In this document: one piece after another, positions 12,267 to 19,387 of the stretch | Layout of the letters: every line of letters starts with the position of its first letter | Numbering within the stretch: the first letter of the stretch is position 1 | From: an uncultured Aquimonas sp. | Lineage (GTDB): Bacteria; Pseudomonadota; Gammaproteobacteria; Xanthomonadales; Xanthomonadaceae | Reading direction: 5' to 3' | Length of the DNA: 19,387 nt | Assembly: GCA_946481615.1 (NCBI GenBank) | Contig: CAMLOR010000046.1 | Span: forward strand, 1 to 19,387 | The notes under the pieces: generated by a model | What the model was told of the DNA's origin: nothing | Databases searched by the model: none | Seen by the model: the letters and a program-made list of their open reading frames with translations, nothing else | Made by a program: the position numbers and the translations under genes

Positions 12267-15191
12267 TCAGGCCACGTCGAACTCGCGCTGAACGAAGAGT
12301 TCGAGCTTCTCGAAGGCCGTGTCCAGATCCGGGCTCAGCTGGTGCATGCGCCCGAGATCACGCGCGCGCGCCACCGCTTCGAGCGCTTCGGCCGCATCGG
12401 CCAGTTCGGTGGTGCCGACCAGGCGCGCCGCGCCCTTGATCTTGTGCGCCTCGCGCGCCAGCGCCGGCGCATCGGCGGACGTGAGCGCCACGTGCAGGGT
12501 CGCCAGATCGCGGCGCGTGGCATCGAGATAGTCGCGCAGCAGGCTGCGCTGTGCGGAGGCATCGCCGCCGGCGATGGCCTGCAGCACGTCGAGGTCGATC
12601 GGCGGCGGCTGGCGCAGTTGCGGCAAGGGCATGGGCATGCGGGCAGCGTCGTCGCCGGCCGCTGAACCTCCGCCCGCCTGCAGGTGCGGCAACCATTTCA
12701 CCAGGCGATCCACCAGCACCGGGATGCTGACCGGCTTGACCAGGTAATCGTCCATGCCGGCCGCGATGCTGCGTTCGGCATCGCCCTTCAGCGCCGCTGC
12801 GGTGAGCGCGACGATCGGCGTGCGCCGCAGGTTCTCGCGCTGCTCGATGTCGCGGATGGCGCCCGTCATCTGGTAACCGTCCATCTTCGGCATGTGCACG
12901 TCGGAGAGCACCAGCGCGAAACGCCCCTGGCGCCAGAACTGCAGGCCCTGTTCGCCGTCTTCCGCGCATTCGCAGGCGAAGCCGGCGAGATTGAGTTGGC
13001 GCGCGATGACGTGGCGGTTGGTCGGATGGTCGTCGACCAGCAGGATCAGGCTGCGCTCGGCCTGCGCTTCCTGCACGCTGGGCAGGCGGCGCGGCACGAA
13101 GACCTGCGTCGCCGATTCGTCGATGCCTTCGCCGCCCTCGATGTCCTCCACGCGGCCGAGCGGGAATTCCACCGCGAAGCGCATCGTCGTGCCTTCGCCC
13201 GGCACGCTGTGCATGCCGACCTCGCCGCCCATCAGTTCCGCCAGGCGGCGGCAGATGGTGAGCCCCAGCCCGGTGCCGCCGTAGCGGCGCGTCGTGCTGC
13301 TCTCGGCCTGGGTGAAAGGCTGGAACAGGCGGCGCTGCGCCTCCTCGCCGATGCCGATGCCGGTGTCGCTCACGGCGAACTCGACGCGTTCGCTGCGCGC
13401 ATCGCCCGACACGCGCCGCAGGTTCACCAGCACGCCGCCGGTCTCGGTGAACTTCACGGCGTTGGAGAGGAAGTTGCTCAGGATCTGCCGCACGCGCACC
13501 GGATCGGCCACGTGCGCGCGCGCGATGTCCTCGTCGATGTCGAAGGCGAGGTTGAGGCCCTTGCTCGAGGCCGAGCCCAGGAAGTTGTACGACGTGGTGG
13601 TGACGAGCTTGCGCAGGCTGATGGTGACGGGCGAGAGATCGAGCTTGCCGGCCTCGATCTTGGAGAAGTCCAGGATGTCGCCGACGATTTGCAGCAGCGC
13701 CTGCGCCGAGTGCTGGATGATGGTGAGCGCGCGGCGCTGGTCCTCGTCGAGCCGCGTGTGGCCCAGCACTTCCACCATGCCGGTGACGCCGATGATGGGC
13801 GTGCGGATCTCGTGGCTCATCGCGGCGAGGAAAGCGCTCTTGGCGCGGTTGGCTTCGCGCGCGCGCTGCTCGCTGTCGCGCAGTTCGCTCTCGAGCAGCT
13901 TGATCTCGGTCAGGTCGGTGGCGACCGCCAGCAGGCCCACCATGTCGCCGGCGTCGTTGCGCATCGCCGATATCGCCATCAGCACCGGCACGCGGGTGCC
14001 GTCCTTGCGATGCAAGGTCCATTCGCGCGGCGGCTGGCGCAGTTCGGCCAGCGCCTGCAGCACGCGCCAATTGGCGGGGATGTCGCGGTCGAGCGCGGCC
14101 GTGAGCTCGGTCGCCACGGCCTGCAGCTCGGCCTCGTCGAGAATGGCCGGTGCCGGAAGCCCGGCGTCGCCGGCGACGGTCAGGTCGGCCGCAGTGCGCG
14201 CGCGGCGCCCGAGCATTTCCTCGGCGCGCAGGCCCAGCATGCGTTCGGCGAACGGATTGACGTGGGTGAACACGCCGTTGGCATCCGTCGCCACGATGGC
14301 GGTCTGCGCCGCCGACAACAACGAACCCTGGAACACTTCGCGCTGCTCGAGCGTGCGGCGCACGTCCTCGGTGCGCGCCAGCAATTCGGTGAGCTCGTTC
14401 TCGTAGCTCAGCACGTCCGCGCGCATGGCGAGGAAGCCGTCCATCACCTCGCCCAGCTCGCCGCGCGGGCGCCAGCGCGGCAACGCCTCGAAGTCTCGCT
14501 CGCGCATGCGCTGCGAAAGATCGGTGAGGGTTTCCACGCCGCGGTAGATGTTGCGCACGAGATAACGCCCCACCAGCGCCACCACGCCCAGCGTGAACAG
14601 GCTGATCGCGAAGCGCGCGGTGCGCACGCCGTCGACGCGCGCGGCGTCGTTGCGCACCACGGCCTCGGCTTCGATCATTTCCAGGTCGGAAAGGAACTTC
14701 AGGCGCGTGGTCACCGGGTCGATGGCCGGATACATCTCGCTGTCGGCGAAGCGCCCCAGCGCCACGATGTCCTGCGCTTCCAGGATGCCGGCGAGCTTCT
14801 GCGAAGCGCGGTCGGCGTCGACCCTGGCCTGCGCGATCTGCGCGAACAGCGTCTGCTGCTCGGGCGGCCGCGGCATGCGTTGCAGCTCGGCCCAGTGCGC
14901 GCGGATGCGCGTCTGCGCGTTCTCCACGATGCCGCGGCCCTGCTCCCAACCCATCAGGTGGTTGCGCACCTTGAAGGCGGTGTCGACGATTTCCATCGAG
15001 TAGGCGTCCGACACCGCCTTGATGCGGCGCAGGCCCGCCAGCGATTCGCTATTGAGTTCCTCGAGCGCGCGCCGGGTGCGGTATTCGCTCCACTCGTCGA
15101 GCGCCAGCACGCCGGCGCCGGTGAGCAGCAGCAGGCCGAACAGCGCGACCAGCTGCAGCCGGATGCTGAGTTTCAGATCCAGGCCGCGCAT
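12267..15191 (-). CDS. Unorthodox hybrid sensor histidine kinase (HAMP-PAS-HisKA-HATPase-REC-HPt)
   Basis: The 974-residue kinase has transmembrane helices near 13-31 and 194-212 flanking a helical periplasmic sensor of about 160 residues, like the four-helix-bundle sensors of chemoreceptors. A HAMP-like linker follows (about 212-265), then a PAS domain (285-440). The phospho-acceptor is His460 in S-H-E-I-R-T-P. The ATPase domain shows the N box (L-S-N-A-V-K-F-T), D-T-G-I-G and G-G-T-G-L-G-L. The receiver has Asp764 in [11 protein letters not shown], and the C-terminal HPt has His916 in A-H-K-I-K-G-A. All phosphorelay residues are present, so it is predicted functional. A GGGGA ribosome site lies in the 10-base gap after the phosphodiesterase gene, whose receiver is the obvious output partner. 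The signal is unknown. Confidence 0.95.
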   Translation of the reverse strand: MRGLDLKLSIRLQLVALFGLLLLTGAGVLALDEWSEYRTRRALEELNSESLAGLRRIKAVSDAYSMEIVDTAFKVRNHLMGWEQGRGIVENAQTRIRAHWAELQRMPRPPEQQTLFAQIAQARVDADRASQKLAGILEAQDIVALGRFADSEMYPAIDPVTTRLKFLSDLEMIEAEAVVRNDAARVDGVRTARFAISLFTLGVVALVGRYLVRNIYRGVETLTDLSQRMRERDFEALPRWRPRGELGEVMDGFLAMRADVLSYENELTELLARTEDVRRTLEQREVFQGSLLSAAQTAIVATDANGVFTHVNPFAERMLGLRAEEMLGRRARTAADLTVAGDAGLPAPAILDEAELQAVATELTAALDRDIPANWRVLQALAELRQPPREWTLHRKDGTRVPVLMAISAMRNDAGDMVGLLAVATDLTEIKLLESELRDSEQRAREANRAKSAFLAAMSHEIRTPIIGVTGMVEVLGHTRLDEDQRRALTIIQHSAQALLQIVGDILDFSKIEAGKLDLSPVTISLRKLVTTTSYNFLGSASSKGLNLAFDIDEDIARAHVADPVRVRQILSNFLSNAVKFTETGGVLVNLRRVSGDARSERVEFAVSDTGIGIGEEAQRRLFQPFTQAESSTTRRYGGTGLGLTICRRLAELMGGEVGMHSVPGEGTTMRFAVEFPLGRVEDIEGGEGIDESATQVFVPRRLPSVQEAQAERSLILLVDDHPTNRHVIARQLNLAGFACECAEDGEQGLQFWRQGRFALVLSDVHMPKMDGYQMTGAIRDIEQRENLRRTPIVALTAAALKGDAERSIAAGMDDYLVKPVSIPVLVDRLVKWLPHLQAGGGSAAGDDAARMPMPLPQLRQPPPIDLDVLQAIAGGDASAQRSLLRDYLDATRRDLATLHVALTSADAPALAREAHKIKGAARLVGTTELADAAEALEAVARARDLGRMHQLSPDLDTAFEKLELFVQREFDVA

Positions 15192-15201
15192 CGGGCATCC
15201 C

Positions 15202-16398
15202 CTAGGCCTGCGGCCGCCGCCAGCGCGCGATCACCTCGGCCAGCTGGTCGCCCGGCACCGGGCGGCTCACGAGATAGCCCTGGGCGCAGGTGCAGCCCAG
15301 TTCAGCCAGCATCTGCCATTCCTCGACCGTCTCCACGCCTTCGGCCACCACGCTCAGATTGAGCTTGCGCGCCAATTCCAGACTGGCCTCGATCACCGCG
15401 CGCTTGCGCGGCTGGTTGGGCGCGCCGGTGACGAAGCCCTGGTCGATCTTCAGTTCGGTGAAGGGAATCTGCGAGAGCTGCGAAAGCGACGAATAGCCCG
15501 TGCCGAAATCATCGACGGAAAGCCCGAAGCCCTTGAGCCGCAGGCGCGCCAGCACGTTGAGCGCGTGCGCGGCCTCGCCCATCACCGAACTCTCGGTGAT
15601 CTCCAGCACCACCTCGCGCGGATCCACGCCGTGGCTGCGCACGATGTGCTGGAAGCGGTCGGCGGCGGCGACATCCTCGAGATTGAGCATCGAGACGTTC
15701 ACCGAAATCTTCAGGTGCAGCCCGCTGCGCGCCCAGCGCGATTTCCAGGCGCAGGCCTTTTCGAGGATGCGGTCGGTGAGGCGGTCGATCAGCCGCCCGC
15801 GTTCGATGGCCGGGATGAAACTCGCCGGCCGCACGATCTGCCCGTCGCTGCGGCGCCAGCGCGCCAGCGCCTCCACGCCGATCACCTGGCCGTTGCTGAA
15901 GGTGACCTGCGGCTGGAAGAACGGCAGGAATTCGTCGCGCGCCAGGCCTTCGGCGATGGCCTCGTGCGTCACCTCGACGTGCGCTTCGTTTTCGTCGTCG
16001 TCGGGGTGGATGTCGTAGAGCGCCAGCACGTCGGCGAGCTTGGGCGCGGTCATCGGTTTTTCGACGCAGCCCAGCACGCGCAGACCGTAGGCGCGCGCCA
16101 TCGTTTGCACCGTGTTGAGCAGCGCCGGATCGAGCGCGCTCGCCACCACCACCGCGCGCGCCAGTTTCTTCTGCGCCACGTGGCCGATGAATTCGATGCC
16201 GTCCATGCCGGGCAGATCGAGATCGACGATCACCACGTCCGGCGGTTCGGCATTGCCGTCGAGCAATTGCATCGCGGCGTGGCCGTCGGCGGCTTCGCTG
16301 GTGCGGAGCACGCCCACTTCCGAGAGCAGGCGCAGCGCCATGCGGCGCTGGAAGCCATGGTCTTCCACGACCATGACGTTCAACTGGGCGAAGCGCAT
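15202..16398 (-). CDS. Response regulator REC-EAL, RocR-like c-di-GMP phosphodiesterase
   Basis: The 398-residue protein has an N-terminal receiver with probable phospho-Asp59 ([10 protein letters not shown]) and a C-terminal EAL domain that opens c-di-GMP to pGpG. The catalytic set appears intact: Glu176 in V-E-A-L-A-R-W, Asn in S-V-N-V-S, Glu in L-E-I-T-E-S, Asp-Asp in [10 protein letters not shown], Lys in L-K-I-D, general-base Glu353 in V-A-E-G-V-E-T, and Gln in A-Q-G-Y. Positions 176 and 353 match Glu175 and Glu352 of Pseudomonas RocR almost exactly, as do length and domain order. Phosphorylation probably tunes hydrolysis. It precedes the hybrid kinase by 10 bases. There is no GGDEF domain, so it is only a degrader. 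Confidence 0.95.
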   Translation of the reverse strand: MRFAQLNVMVVEDHGFQRRMALRLLSEVGVLRTSEAADGHAAMQLLDGNAEPPDVVIVDLDLPGMDGIEFIGHVAQKKLARAVVVASALDPALLNTVQTMARAYGLRVLGCVEKPMTAPKLADVLALYDIHPDDDENEAHVEVTHEAIAEGLARDEFLPFFQPQVTFSNGQVIGVEALARWRRSDGQIVRPASFIPAIERGRLIDRLTDRILEKACAWKSRWARSGLHLKISVNVSMLNLEDVAAADRFQHIVRSHGVDPREVVLEITESSVMGEAAHALNVLARLRLKGFGLSVDDFGTGYSSLSQLSQIPFTELKIDQGFVTGAPNQPRKRAVIEASLELARKLNLSVVAEGVETVEEWQMLAELGCTCAQGYLVSRPVPGDQLAEVIARWRRPQA

Positions 16399-16471
16399 CG
16401 CGACCCCCGGCAGGTCACCCGCGCGCCCGTGCGCGCCGTCGCGGCCAGCCTAGCGCGACGGCCGCGCGGCG

Positions 16472-17113
16472 TCACCGGGCGGCGATCTGCTGGCGCCATG
16501 CGGCGTACACGGCCTCGATCGCGACTTTCTCGTTCGGGCTCCAGTTGCGCGTGGCCTCCGACAGGCCGCGCTCCTCGCCCCAGCGGCGCGGATTGCTGTT
16601 GACCGCGGCGCGGTAGAACTGTACGGCCAGATCGCGATCGCCCGCCACCCAAAGCCCCACCGCGTAGGTGGACGGCACCCAGATCGGGCGGCCGCCGTGC
16701 AGGCGCTCGGCTTCCATCCATTCGGCCAGCGCGCGGCGCGCATCGCCGGTCCCGAACAGCGCCCAGCCGTAGTTCCAGACCACCTGCCTCAGCAGCTTGG
16801 GATCGTTGCCCGCCACGCGCCGCACGTATTCGTATTCGCCCAGGCCGCGCTGGCGCATGCCGCGCGCGATCATGAGGTTGGCGTTCTGGATGCGCGCGGA
16901 AACGTTTTCAGGGTCGTACTGCAATATTTGCTCGAGCATTTCGCGCGCGCGCGCGTCGGTCGGATCGATCGCCTTCGGGCGAACGGCGGCCGGATCGTCC
17001 TCGCCGTAGGATTCCTGCGCCACCGGCAGCGCCGCCGGTTCCTGCGCCACCGCGGCGAAGGCGCCGAGTCCGAGCAAAGCCGCGAACGAGGCGCGGCACA
17101 AGAGCGTGATCAT
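16472..17113 (-). CDS. Exported TPR-like protein
   Basis: The frame is open to 17212, but the ATG at 17113 begins a clear signal peptide (MITLLCRASFAALLGLGAFAAVAQ), giving 213 residues. The mature protein contains helical repeats of TPR character. One covers A-R-E-M-L-E-Q-I-L-Q-Y-D-P-E-N; another is W-N-Y-G-W-A-L-F-G-T-G-D-A-R-R-A-L-A-E-W; a third is V-A-G-D-R-D-L-A-V-Q-F-Y-R-A-A-V-N-S-N-P. It is probably a periplasmic protein-protein interaction module; no partner is evident. It lies 73 bases upstream of the phosphodiesterase gene on the same strand and might head that transcript. Confidence 0.85.
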   Translation of the reverse strand: MITLLCRASFAALLGLGAFAAVAQEPAALPVAQESYGEDDPAAVRPKAIDPTDARAREMLEQILQYDPENVSARIQNANLMIARGMRQRGLGEYEYVRRVAGNDPKLLRQVVWNYGWALFGTGDARRALAEWMEAERLHGGRPIWVPSTYAVGLWVAGDRDLAVQFYRAAVNSNPRRWGEERGLSEATRNWSPNEKVAIEAVYAAWRQQIAAR

Positions 17114-17339
17114 GAATGGCTTCTCCCCGCAGCCAACGAAGCGGGTCGAGCATACGCGCGCCCGCCACGGCCGGGGGGGCGGTGACGGATGTTTGCATCT
17201 TGCGCTTTGCAAGCCGTATTCACGGGCCCGCCTTCAATTCGCATGCGCGATCGCGGCCAGCGGCGACCGCCGCGCGGCGAGCGGCTGGCATAGCGATTGC
17301 TGTTTCCGGCTACCCATCGCCCCCGCCGGAGCCGCCGCC
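17114..17339. promoter_or_regulatory. Divergent intergenic region, TPR gene / ferritin-like gene
   Basis: These 226 bases must carry control sites for two divergent genes. A small inverted repeat CTTGC-GCTTT-GCAAG lies at 17199-17213 in a locally AT-richer patch, and could be an operator or a chance hairpin. TTGCAT (17193) and TATTCA (17217), 18 bases apart, are a weak sigma-70-like pair reading toward the ferritin-like gene. The open frames through it (from 17106 on the plus strand, and to 17212 on the minus strand) look like non-coding extensions of the two real genes. Confidence 0.4.
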
Positions 17340-17948
17340 ATGGCCAAGAAGAACCCGCTGTCCGAAACCCTCGTCGATCTGCTCTACCAGGCCCTGGAAA
17401 CCGAGCAGGGCGGTATCAAGGTGTACGACACGGCCCTGCGCTGCGCCGTCAACGACGATCTGCGCGAGGAATGGCAGAAGTATCTCGACGAAACCCGCAA
17501 CCACGAACGCATCCTGCTCGGCGTGTTCGCCGAACTGGGCCTCGATGCCGACGCGCGCCCGCCGTCGCGGGAGGTCGTGGGTGGCATCGGCGCCGCGCTG
17601 GTGACGGCGATGCAGCAGGCGAAAGCCAAGGGCACGCCGGAACAGGCCGAACTCGTGGCCTGCGAAGCCGTGGTGCTCGCCGAGACCAAGGATCATTCGA
17701 ACTGGGAACTGCTCGAACACGTGTCCAACCACGACAAGGGCGCGCACGCGAAGGTGCTGAAGGCCGCGGTGGAAGAGGTCGAGGACCAGGAAGACCACCA
17801 CCTCTATCACACCAAGGGCTGGTGCCGGGAACTGTGGTTGCAGGCGCTGGGCTACGCCGCCGCGCTGCCGCCGCCGGAGGAAGTACGCCAGGTCGAGACC
17901 GCGATCGGCGCCGCCCGCGCCGAGAAAGCGCGCGAAGACTTCACCTGA
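17340..17948 (+). CDS. Ferritin-like four-helix-bundle protein
   Basis: The start at 17340 (MAKKNPLSETLVDLL) begins the clearly protein-like sequence after a GGAG ribosome site; 202 residues. Four long amphipathic helices carry acid/His pairs as in ferritin-like diiron proteins: Glu20/Glu22 (helix 1), Glu51 and His55 in D-E-T-R-N-H-E (helix 2), Glu109/Glu115 in A-E-T-K-D-H (helix 3), and Glu148/Glu151 with His153/His154 in E-D-Q-E-D-H-H (helix 4). The helix-2 pair is E-x3-H, not the usual E-x2-H, so the metal site may be unusual or my ligand choice wrong. A C-terminal extension K-G-W-C-R-E-L-W-L-Q-A-L follows. It is probably cytoplasmic; a role in iron handling or oxidative stress is inferred from the fold only. 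Confidence 0.8.
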   Translation: MAKKNPLSETLVDLLYQALETEQGGIKVYDTALRCAVNDDLREEWQKYLDETRNHERILLGVFAELGLDADARPPSREVVGGIGAALVTAMQQAKAKGTPEQAELVACEAVVLAETKDHSNWELLEHVSNHDKGAHAKVLKAAVEEVEDQEDHHLYHTKGWCRELWLQALGYAAALPPPEEVRQVETAIGAARAEKAREDFT

Positions 17949-18030
17949 GCCGGTCCGTCCACCCTTCGCCGACGCCCGGCTCGCGTCGTCGCATGACGTC
18001 GCGGGCCGGGCCGCGCGCCGGAGCCCGCCG

Positions 18031-19059
18031 ATGACACCGCCACGCGGCGCGCGCACGCGGCGCACGCCGGCCGCACCGCCTGCGCCCGTGCAGGCCACCG
18101 ACGCGGCGCTCTATTCGCTCTCGGAGCCGCCGCACGAACTCGATCTCGAAGCGCTGGCGAACACTACGCCCGACGAGCGGCAGCTGCTGTGGGTGCACCT
18201 CACCGCACCTACGCCCGACCACGTGGTCCAGGTGGCGCGCGCGCTGCGCCTGCCGTCGCCGGCCGCGCGCTTCCTCGACGAACTCGATGGCGAACCGGAA
18301 CTGCGCAACTTCCGCACTTGGTTCGGCCTGCGCGTGCACGAGGCGGATTTCGCGAACGGCATGCAGGTGCGCGCCGCGCCACTGCTCGTGGTGTGCGGCA
18401 CCAACACGGTACTGAGTCTTTCCGACGTGCCGCTCGATTGCGTGCGCGAGCTGAGAGAACGCCAGCGCCAGAACATCGAAGTGGGCGCGCTCAGCGCCGA
18501 AAGTTTCGTGGTCGCGCTGCTGGACGGCCAGCTGTCTTCGTATTTCGATGCGATGTCGCGCTTGGAAGGCGAGGTCGAACGTCTCGAATTGCGCATCCTC
18601 GAGGATCGCCAGCCCGATTGCCTGGACCTGCTGCGCGACCTGCGCCAGGCCTCCTCGCGCCTGCGCCGCGTGTTGGCCGCGCACCGCAATGTCTACGCCG
18701 GGCTGGCGCGCCCCGATTTCCAGCCCAATCAGGCGCAGGAAGTGAACCAGCAGTACGCCGCGCTCGACGCCCGCTACGACCGCGCGATGGACGTGGTCGA
18801 GCACGGACGCGACCTCGTGGTCGGCAGCTTCGAACTCTTCACCACGCGCGCCACGATGTCGGTGAACCACACCATGCAGGTGCTCACCTTCGTCACGGTG
18901 CTGATCGGCGGACTGGCCGTGGTGGCCGGCATCCTCGGCATGAACTTCGACGCACCTTTCTTCGCCACCGCCGGACGCGGCTTCTGGATCGCGGTGGGGA
19001 TCATGGGCGCGATCGCGGTGGCCGCGATCGTGCTGGCTCGCCATCGTGGCTGGCTTTGA
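18031..19059 (+). CDS. CorA-family divalent-cation transporter
   Basis: The 342-residue protein has the CorA plan: a large cytoplasmic N-terminal domain with long charged helices (for example L-E-G-E-V-E-R-L-E-L-R-I-L-E), then two C-terminal transmembrane helices (about 286-306 and 318-338). The selectivity signature G-M-N is at 303-305, directly after the first helix. The tail A-R-H-R-G-W-L matches the basic-then-W-L ending of family members. CorA pentamers move Mg2+ (also Co2+ or Ni2+) through the inner membrane; the related ZntB carries G-V-N in E. coli, so G-M-N favours CorA. The first 25 residues are Arg/Pro-rich and may not all be translated. It follows the ferritin-like gene by 82 bases and could be co-transcribed. 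Confidence 0.93.
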   Translation: MTPPRGARTRRTPAAPPAPVQATDAALYSLSEPPHELDLEALANTTPDERQLLWVHLTAPTPDHVVQVARALRLPSPAARFLDELDGEPELRNFRTWFGLRVHEADFANGMQVRAAPLLVVCGTNTVLSLSDVPLDCVRELRERQRQNIEVGALSAESFVVALLDGQLSSYFDAMSRLEGEVERLELRILEDRQPDCLDLLRDLRQASSRLRRVLAAHRNVYAGLARPDFQPNQAQEVNQQYAALDARYDRAMDVVEHGRDLVVGSFELFTTRATMSVNHTMQVLTFVTVLIGGLAVVAGILGMNFDAPFFATAGRGFWIAVGIMGAIAVAAIVLARHRGWL

Positions 19060-19064
19060 GTGGG

Positions 19065-19132
19065 GTTGTCGCCTGTGCTCTTGCCGGGGTGGGGTGGCCC
19101 GCCATGCTTCGGCGCCGGCTTCGCCGGAAGCT
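19065..19132 (+). repeat. End-type repeat unit, right copy
   Basis: Beginning six bases after the CorA stop, TGTCGCCTGTGCTCTTGCC and the following C-rich/G-rich stretch match the reverse complement of about 291-355. They also match directly the start of the 152-344 element. Differences include a doubled GGGGT block. Here the unit abuts the 81-bp double-palindrome element and has no three-hairpin core inside it. Confidence 0.75.
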
Positions 19133-19213
19133 GTCGTTCCCATGCAGGCGGGAACCCAGTGACTTCGAGGCGCCTCGCAAACGTCGCTGGATTCCTGCCT
19201 GCGCGGGAATGAC
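19133..19213. repeat. 81-bp double-palindrome element (dRS3-like), right copy
   Basis: This is the reverse-oriented partner of 61-141, also exactly 81 bases. Its arms GTCGTTCCCATGCAGGCG... and ...CTGCGCGGGAATGAC again pair imperfectly over about 31 bases. Of the two inner palindromes, the one at the 3' arm has one arm base changed (ATTCCT instead of ATTCCC). Confidence 0.85.
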
Positions 19214-19272
19214 GGAGGTGCGCGGCTGCTCTACCCGTACGAATCGCATCGACGGTCGGAGGACGCGGGGGC
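19133..19272. repeat. Right arm of the near-identical long inverted repeat
   Basis: Read on the minus strand from 19272 to 19133 it reproduces bases 1-141. It includes the unique-looking 60-base stretch with CCTCCGACCGTCGATGCG and the adjacent 81-bp element. Because the left arm starts at the window edge, sequence beyond 19272 may also belong to the repeat. Confidence 0.9.
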
Positions 19273-19306
19273 GCTCGGGGGTTCGGGGATGTGTGAAGCC
19301 GCCGGA

Positions 19307-19387
19307 GGTCGACGGATAAGGCCCGCGAAGCGGGTGCGCGCAGGATGCGCGCAGTTTTCGTTCGCACAGGGACGTGCGATCGAAAAC
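19307..19387 (+). repeat. Three-hairpin GGA-loop element, right copy (runs to window end)
   Basis: The copy shares GTCGACGGATAAGG, GTTTTCG and CGAAAAC with the left copy. Its hairpins are CCCGC/GCGGG (19322-19334, loop GAA), GCGCGCA/TGCGCGC (19336-19352, loop GGA) and outer GTTTTCG/CGAAAAC (19354-19387) around CGCAC/GTGCG with loop AGGGAC. The last, ACAGGGACGT, is one base from the CsrA SELEX core ACARGGAUGU. It lies downstream of the CorA gene in the same direction. The outer stem is completed by the last base of the window, so any extension is not visible. Confidence 0.7.

Noticed and set aside
17193..17222. Sigma-70 promoter TTGCAT-18-TATTCA upstream of the ferritin-like gene
   Set aside because: Each box matches only about half of the consensus, which is too weak to list as a separate promoter; it is noted within the intergenic entry.
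19133..19272. Terminal inverted repeats of a large transposon spanning the window
   Set aside because: No transposase or integrase is encoded between the repeats, the left boundary cannot be seen, and the modules are scattered-intergenic-repeat types. Inversion by homology is the more modest reading.

Overview
The window is high-GC bacterial DNA. Gene content and repeats fit a gammaproteobacterium of the order Lysobacterales (Xanthomonadales), probably near Rhodanobacteraceae or Lysobacteraceae. The pointers are an Achromobacter-lyticus-type lysyl endopeptidase, secreted proteins carrying a short F-x-D-G-F-E motif, a DUF349 protein of about 900 residues, and GTCATTCCCGCG-type intergenic palindromes. 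The taxonomy is inference from protein style, with no marker gene present.

Layout: 1-398 is a non-coding mosaic of repeats. Two minus-strand genes follow: a secreted alpha/beta hydrolase (459-2387, with a clear intrinsic terminator at 399-427) and a DUF349 protein (2555-5293). Diverging from the latter is a plus-strand secreted lysyl endopeptidase (5391-7820). It converges, with overlapping stop codons, on a long minus-strand run read from 17113 down to 7817. That run encodes a TPR-like exported protein, a REC-EAL cyclic-di-GMP phosphodiesterase, an unorthodox hybrid histidine kinase with receiver and HPt domains, a small secreted protein, an AEC-family permease, gamma-glutamyltransferase and an unknown exported protein. 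Diverging from 17113 on the plus strand are a ferritin-like protein (17340-17948) and a CorA-family transporter (18031-19059). The window ends in a second repeat mosaic (19065-19387).

How the parts work together: the clearest functional unit is the phosphodiesterase/kinase pair (15202-16398 and 12267-15191). It has the layout of the Pseudomonas RocR/RocS1 signalling proteins, with the predicted catalytic residues falling at almost the same positions as in RocR. The hydrolase, lysyl endopeptidase and gamma-glutamyltransferase are exported hydrolytic enzymes consistent with scavenging of protein, lipid or glutathione.

The most unusual material is in the repeats. Near-identical copies of about 140 bp lie in inverted orientation at 1-141 and 19133-19272, so the segment between them could in principle invert. 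Beside them sit two copies of a three-hairpin element (205-278 and about 19307-19387) whose stems differ by compensating changes while GGA stays in or next to the loops. One of these loops nearly matches the CsrA/RsmA binding consensus, which makes the element a candidate dispersed CsrA-binding RNA.
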